The notes under the pieces were generated by a model. The model saw only the letters and a list, made by a program, of their open reading frames with translations, was not told the origin of the DNA and made no database searches. A program made the translations under genes and the position numbers. This document shows positions 59,718-64,000 of a DNA stretch of 64,000 bases, piece by piece. Origin of the DNA: Sphingobium lactosutens DS20 (lineage in GTDB: Bacteria > Pseudomonadota > Alphaproteobacteria > Sphingomonadales > Sphingomonadaceae); assembly GCF_000445105.1 (NCBI RefSeq), contig NZ_ATDP01000056.1:1-64000 (forward strand), written 5' to 3'. Position 1 is the stretch's first letter; the number at the start of each line of letters is the position of its first letter.

Positions 59718-61208
59718 TCAGCGCGGCTGATAGAGGATCTGCGCCTTGCCGGTCGCCCGGACCGGCAGGTGCAGCCCCTGGCCATAGGCGTGAATCTGGC
59801 CGATATCATAGCGGTCGGCCTTGGCACGGATGACGAAGTCGCCTGTCCGTTTGTCGGCGATGGCGCGGCCGATCTTGCCTTTCAACTCCGCAATGTCCTT
59901 GGCGAAATTCTGGCCCAAGGCGGCGGCGATCAGGTCGGAAAAGCCCGGCGCCTGGGCGATGGCAAGGGCCGTGTCGCCGCCCGCGCCATCGGTGTCGCCG
60001 GTGATGACGGGATCAATGAAATCAATCTTGGGTGAATTGGGCGCGTTGACCGGTCGGGCCGCGAGCCAGATGCGGCCATGGGTGTCCTCACCATCCACGC
60101 GGGCGGCGATATCGACGCCGACGGCGATGTGGCCACCGGTCGCGCCATAACAGTCTATGTTGGAGAAATGCGCGCGCACGGGACCGATGCCGGGCAGGGT
60201 GAAGGGGCGTCCAGATCGCTTGTCGAGCGCCCGCTGGATCACCGGTTCCAATGTGCGATAGTCGGACGTGACCGGCAGATAGAGATGGAGGCCGTCCTTG
60301 ATATCGGACCGGTCGAGCGAGGGAAGCGGCGTCGGTGACGGCGGCTTTGGCCGGGGGACGCCGACAAGCGTCTGCGTCACCGCCTCCAGCCCCAGGTCCA
60401 GCCGCAGCCTGCGCCCGTCCATGCGATAGCCATTGTAGAAGATGCGCTTGGGGGCGACTCGCATCCAGACCGGCGGGTTGCGTTTGTTGAGTTCCAGGGT
60501 CGCAAATGCCTCTTGCCAAAGCGTTTCCGCCTTGGCGCGAAGGTTGAGCTGCGCCAGTTCGCGCGGCAGATCCCGTTCCAGGCGCGCGACGATGGGGCGC
60601 AGCTTCTCATCCGCCTCATCGGTGAAGCGGATGCGCTGGCCCAGAAAGTCGATGCCCGGCGGAGTCGTCCAGTCATAATGCAGGTCGATCTTGCCGGTGG
60701 GCGTCCAATCCGGTCGGATGTCGAGCCGCATGCGCGCCTGTACGCGCGCGGTTCCGGTCGCGGTTTCTCCTTTCAGCACGCCGGCGACGTCGCGCGCGCT
60801 GATCCGGGCATGGACGGGCAGGTCGGCGGTGATGATTTGCCCGTCACCGCGCAAGGTGACTGGCCCGCGGGTGACTTCGCCGATGATGGTACAGCCGATG
60901 GGCGGCGTGACGTTCAGTTCCTCGCCGAACACGCGCACTTTCTGCGGCGGGATGCAGCGTGGCTCGCGGCGGTTGATGGTCCAAAGCGTGCGCGGCACGC
61001 CCCTTTCAATCGCCTCGCGCAGCGCGTCGGCATCGGCGTCTATGGGGACAGACAGGATGGATGTTTCGCGCGGGGCGGGAACGGGATCGGACGCGCGCTG
61101 CGGCGCGAGATCGACAGGGTCTTGTCGACAGGCAGAGGCAAGGAGAAGCAGGGCGAGCGGCGTTCCGCGACGAAAGGACGGCCAAACCGCCCGCAGAACG
61201 CTGTGCAA
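59718..61208 (-). CDS. DUF4403 family protein
   Basis: A 496-residue protein resembling DUF4403. The N-terminus has a hydrophobic stretch with a lipobox-like end (ALLLLASACRQ). Inner features are SVPIDADADALREAIERGVP, PIGCTIIGEVTRGPV, DFLGQRIRFTDEADEKLRP and the C-terminal DIGQIHAYGQGLHLPVRATG. No ATG is available; TTG at 61208 has AGGAG about ten bases upstream. It is probably a periplasmic or outer-membrane protein of the lipid-binding (BPI-like) type; this is inference. Confidence 0.82.
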   Translation of the reverse strand: MHSVLRAVWPSFRRGTPLALLLLASACRQDPVDLAPQRASDPVPAPRETSILSVPIDADADALREAIERGVPRTLWTINRREPRCIPPQKVRVFGEELNVTPPIGCTIIGEVTRGPVTLRGDGQIITADLPVHARISARDVAGVLKGETATGTARVQARMRLDIRPDWTPTGKIDLHYDWTTPPGIDFLGQRIRFTDEADEKLRPIVARLERDLPRELAQLNLRAKAETLWQEAFATLELNKRNPPVWMRVAPKRIFYNGYRMDGRRLRLDLGLEAVTQTLVGVPRPKPPSPTPLPSLDRSDIKDGLHLYLPVTSDYRTLEPVIQRALDKRSGRPFTLPGIGPVRAHFSNIDCYGATGGHIAVGVDIAARVDGEDTHGRIWLAARPVNAPNSPKIDFIDPVITGDTDGAGGDTALAIAQAPGFSDLIAAALGQNFAKDIAELKGKIGRAIADKRTGDFVIRAKADRYDIGQIHAYGQGLHLPVRATGKAQILYQPR

Positions 61209-61304
61209 TTGCCCCTTCTCCTCTCTTCTGGTCCGCGACGGCGCATGGCCGCCGCGGTGAGATCAGGACAATCGAACGGTGATTTGGTTCCCGACTCGCC
61301 GGTG

Positions 61305-63224
61305 TCAGGCCCGGGCTTCGGCGCCAACGTTGTTATGGCGCAGTGCGGTCAGTACTGTGTCGATGATGGCGTCGGCGTCCAGCCGGGCCATCGCATATTG
61401 TTTTTCCGGCTTGTCCTGATCCTGAAACAGGTCGGGCAGGCGCAAAGTACGTAATTTCAGGCCATTGTCGATAAGCCCAAGGTCGCTCGCCAGCGTCAGC
61501 ACATGCGCGCCAAGGCCGCCGACCGCGCCTTCCTCGATCGTGACGGCGACGTCGTGGGTGGCCAGCAGCTTGCGGATCAGCGCCTCGTCCAGCGGCTTGG
61601 CGAAGCGCAGGTCGGCCACGGTAGTGGACAGGCCCTTGGCCTCCAGCGCGTCGGCGGCCTTCAACGCTTCCTCGAGGCGAGTGCCGAGCGAGAGAATCGC
61701 GACCTGCCGCCCTTCGCGCACGATGCGCCCCTTGCCGATTTCCAGCGCTTGCGGCTGTTCCGGCAGCGCAATGCCGGTGCCGTTGCCGCGCGGATAGCGC
61801 ACGGCGATGGGGCCGCCGTCATGAATGGCGCAGGTGTGGACCATATGAACCAGCTCCGCCTCATCCGCCGCGGCCATCACCACCATGTTGGGCAGGGTGG
61901 CAAGATAGGTGACGTCGAAGCTGCCGGCATGGGTCGATCCATCCGCGCCGACCAGGCCCGCACGGTCGATGGCGAAGCGGACGGGCAGGTTCTGGATCGC
62001 GACGTCATGCACGACCTGGTCATAGGCGCGTTGCAGGAAGGTGGAATAGATGGCGCAGAAGGGGCGCATCCCCTGCGCCGCCAGCCCGGCGGCGAAGGTG
62101 ACGGCATGTTGTTCGGCGATGCCGACGTCGAAGATGCGATCGGGGAAGGCGACCTGGAACTTGTCCAGCCCCGTGCCCGACGGCATGGCGGCGGTGATGG
62201 CGCAGACGGCGGGATCGCGCTGCGCCTCGGCGATCAGCGCCTGGGCAAAGACATTGGTGTAGCTGGGCGGGCCGGGCGGCGCCTTGTCCTGCGTGCCGGT
62301 GATGACGTCGAATTTCTGGACGCCATGATATTTGTCCGCCGCGGCCTCTGCCGGGGCATAGCCCTTGCCCTTTTGCGTGACGACATGGACGAGGCACGGC
62401 CCTTGCGCCGCGTCGCGGACATTTTCCAGCACCGGGATCAGCTGGTCGAGATTATGGCCGTCGATCGGGCCGACATAATAGAAGCCCAGTTCCTCGAACA
62501 AGGTGCCGCCCATTGCCATGCCGCGCGCGAATTCGTCGGTCTTGCGTGCTGCGTTGTGGAGCGGACGGGGCAGCTTGCGCGCCAGTTTCTTGGCAAGGTC
62601 GCGCAGGCCAAGGAATTCACGACTGGAAACGAGGCGGGCAAGATAGGCGGACAGGCCGCCGACCGGCGGGGCGATCGACATGTCATTGTCGTTGAGGATG
62701 ACGACCAGCCGGTTGCCCGCATCGCGCGCATTGTTCATCGCTTCATAGGCCATGCCCGCAGACATGGCGCCGTCGCCGATCACCGCGATCGCCTTGCCCG
62801 GCTTGTCCTGCATCTTGTTGGCGATGGCAAAGCCCAGCGCCGCGCTGATGGAGGTGGAGCTGTGCGCCGCGCCGAACGGGTCATAATCGCTTTCCGCGCG
62901 CTTGGTGAAGCCGCTGAGTCCGCCGCCCTGCCGCAAGGTGCGGATGCGGTCGCGCCGGCCGGTCAGGATCTTGTGCGGATAGCATTGATGGCCAACGTCC
63001 CAGATGAGCTTGTCGTCGGGCGTATCGAACACATAATGGATCGCGGCGGTCAGTTCGACAACGCCCAGCCCCGACCCAAGATGGCCGCCGGTGACGCCGA
63101 CGGCAGCGATGGTTTCGGCGCGCAGTTCATCGGCCAGCTGTCGCAGCTGTTCGGGTTTCAGCTTGCGCAGGTCGGCCGGCCAGACGACCTGGTCGAGCAG
63201 CGGAGTTTCGGGGCGATCAGTCAT
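61305..63224 (-). CDS. dxs: 1-deoxy-D-xylulose-5-phosphate synthase
   Basis: A 639-residue ThDP enzyme that starts the MEP isoprenoid pathway from pyruvate and glyceraldehyde 3-phosphate. [55 protein letters not shown] and [18 protein letters not shown] are clear. Length is normal. It stands between DUF4403 and a Fur-type gene. Confidence 0.97.
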   Translation of the reverse strand: MTDRPETPLLDQVVWPADLRKLKPEQLRQLADELRAETIAAVGVTGGHLGSGLGVVELTAAIHYVFDTPDDKLIWDVGHQCYPHKILTGRRDRIRTLRQGGGLSGFTKRAESDYDPFGAAHSSTSISAALGFAIANKMQDKPGKAIAVIGDGAMSAGMAYEAMNNARDAGNRLVVILNDNDMSIAPPVGGLSAYLARLVSSREFLGLRDLAKKLARKLPRPLHNAARKTDEFARGMAMGGTLFEELGFYYVGPIDGHNLDQLIPVLENVRDAAQGPCLVHVVTQKGKGYAPAEAAADKYHGVQKFDVITGTQDKAPPGPPSYTNVFAQALIAEAQRDPAVCAITAAMPSGTGLDKFQVAFPDRIFDVGIAEQHAVTFAAGLAAQGMRPFCAIYSTFLQRAYDQVVHDVAIQNLPVRFAIDRAGLVGADGSTHAGSFDVTYLATLPNMVVMAAADEAELVHMVHTCAIHDGGPIAVRYPRGNGTGIALPEQPQALEIGKGRIVREGRQVAILSLGTRLEEALKAADALEAKGLSTTVADLRFAKPLDEALIRKLLATHDVAVTIEEGAVGGLGAHVLTLASDLGLIDNGLKLRTLRLPDLFQDQDKPEKQYAMARLDADAIIDTVLTALRHNNVGAEARA

Positions 63225-63284
63225 GATAAGGCATAGTCTCCGCTGCGCATCCGGCCTTGCGCGGGCCGGGCATCCTTGTCGTCA

Positions 63285-63749
63285 TCAGGCCGCGCACTTG
63301 GCGCACAGGCCGAGAATTTCGATGACGGGGCGTTCGGGGTGAAATCCATCCTGCTGCGCGATGGCGCGCACCTGGCCCGTCACCTTGTCATCATCGACAT
63401 GGGTCGCCTGCTTGCAATTGCGGCAGACCATGAAGATGCAGTCATGATGGCAGCCCGGATGGGCATTGGCGATATAGGCGTTGGCGCTTTCCACCCGCAT
63501 CGCCACGTTGTTGGTCACGAACAGGTCGAGGATGCGATAGACGCTGTTGGGCGCGACGCGCTTTCCGCGCGCCTTCGACACGGTGTCGGCAATGTCATAG
63601 GCCGAAGCGGGACGATCCTCCGACGCCAGCGCATCGAAGATGGCGGCGCGCATCGGCGTCCATTGTTCATTCTGCGCCTCCAGCGTCGCGCGGGCGGCAT
63701 CCGCCAGCTTCGCGCCGGTCGGTTCATGATGATGGTGGTGGTCGGCCAT
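63285..63749 (-). CDS. Fur/Zur-family metal-responsive regulator
   Basis: A 154-residue Fur-type repressor. The N-terminus has a run of five His (MADHHHHHEP). The winged helix reads WTPMRAAIFDALASEDRPAS then NSVYRILDLFV. Metal-site residues follow in HPGCHHDCIFMVCRNCKQAT and the C-terminal CAKCAA pair. The CxxC pairs and His-rich start favour a Zur-type (zinc) sensor over iron Fur, but this is inference. The ATG at 63749 is chosen because the longer frame adds 26 unlikely residues. Confidence 0.88.
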   Translation of the reverse strand: MADHHHHHEPTGAKLADAARATLEAQNEQWTPMRAAIFDALASEDRPASAYDIADTVSKARGKRVAPNSVYRILDLFVTNNVAMRVESANAYIANAHPGCHHDCIFMVCRNCKQATHVDDDKVTGQVRAIAQQDGFHPERPVIEILGLCAKCAA

Positions 63750-63796
63750 AGGGGTCCAATCTATGCGCAGGCGGCGGATCGGGCAAGGGCGGCGCG

Positions 63797-64000
63797 TCAG
63801 CGCTGCGCGAAGGCCCATGCCGCCCACAGCCAGGCCGCGATCATCAGCGTGCCGCCGATCGGAGTCACGGCGCCCAGCCAGCGCGGTCCGCCCAGCGCCA
63901 TGATGTAGAGCGAGACGGCGAACACCGCCGCGCCCGCCAGCATCAGCGCAGCCGCGCCGCGCGCCGTGCCCATCACGGCAATCGCCGCGACGGCATGAAC
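63797..64000 (-). CDS. DUF423 membrane protein, C-terminal part (5' end outside window)
   Basis: On the minus strand the frame is open from the window edge to a TGA at 63797-63799, giving 67 residues. [20 protein letters not shown] then [20 protein letters not shown] is the C-terminal signature of DUF423 (YgdD-like) small membrane proteins. The start is outside the window. Confidence 0.85.
   Translation of the reverse strand, partial: VHAVAAIAVMGTARGAAALMLAGAAVFAVSLYIMALGGPRWLGAVTPIGGTLMIAAWLWAAWAFAQR

Noticed and set aside
61503..63236. 577-codon plus-strand frame opposite dxs
   Set aside because: dxs on the minus strand is unmistakable; this frame is its shadow.
1..64000. CRISPR arrays, rRNA genes, intact tRNA genes, prophage structural genes, toxin-antitoxin pairs
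   Set aside because: Looked for by eye on both strands; none were seen beyond the single tRNA-Ser 3' fragment.

Overview
The window reads as high-GC alphaproteobacterial DNA, most likely from the Sphingomonadaceae (Sphingobium/Novosphingobium/Sphingomonas type). Supporting signs are the gene order ribF-ileS-lspA-DUF3035, a GcrA-type cell-cycle regulator start, a large sphingomonad-type TonB receptor, DUF4403 and DUF423 proteins, and short palindromic repeats of the kind found between sphingomonad genes. This assignment is inference from gene content; no taxonomic marker such as 16S rRNA is present.

Layout. (1) 1-10007: a nitrate assimilation and molybdenum-cofactor operon on the + strand: nitrate transporter (partial), an outer-membrane porin, nirB, nirD, assimilatory nitrate reductase, siroheme methyltransferase cobA, moeA and mobA. 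Between the porin and nirB lies a promoter, two hexaloop hairpins and an intrinsic terminator. Together these look like a complete ANTAR-type (NasT/NasR-like) antitermination leader. (2) 10008-12029: an AT-richer boundary zone with a broken MASE1 membrane-sensor gene and a hotdog thioesterase. (3) 12030-24575: a compact IncP-like conjugation module (traG, a CopG-type gene, trbBCDEJLFGI, DUF2274, DUF736, alpA) without relaxase or integrase in view. (4) 24622-35184: a catabolic cluster for an unidentified, probably aromatic, acid or aldehyde: aldehyde dehydrogenase, truncated Gfo/Idh/MocA oxidoreductase, TonB receptor, secreted DUF8021-like protein, ketopantoate-reductase-family dehydrogenase, ThDP enzyme, aromatic-acid MFS transporter and a MarR regulator. 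A 22-bp perfect palindrome sits between the divergent halves. (5) 35185-36408: debris of an ISL3-type element and a 3' tRNA-Ser fragment that looks like an attachment site.

(6) 36409-41670: a serine-protease autotransporter, then a rearrangement point where the 5' part of ppx (exopolyphosphatase) meets the 5' part of gcrA head-on, each lacking its 3' part, then an ABC-2 permease. (7) 41674-49717: polysaccharide genes (ugd, wecB, wecC, a Wza/GumB-like export lipoprotein, a Wzc-like tyrosine kinase) interleaved with purS-purQ. (8) 49822-64000: housekeeping genes: sppA, gpmA, purE-purK-folA, ribF, ileS-lspA-DUF3035, DUF4403, dxs, a Fur/Zur-type regulator and a partial DUF423 gene. ileS carries an in-frame palindromic repeat insertion.

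How the genes work together. The nitrate block imports nitrate, reduces it to nitrite (NasA) and then to ammonium (NirBD); it also supplies siroheme (CobA) and molybdopterin guanine dinucleotide (MoeA, MobA) to those enzymes. The catabolic block could move a substrate through the outer membrane (TonB receptor) and inner membrane (AAHS transporter), oxidise a 2-hydroxy acid, decarboxylate the 2-oxo acid and oxidise the resulting aldehyde; this pathway is a hypothesis. The polysaccharide genes could make UDP-GlcA and UDP-ManNAcA and export a surface polymer.
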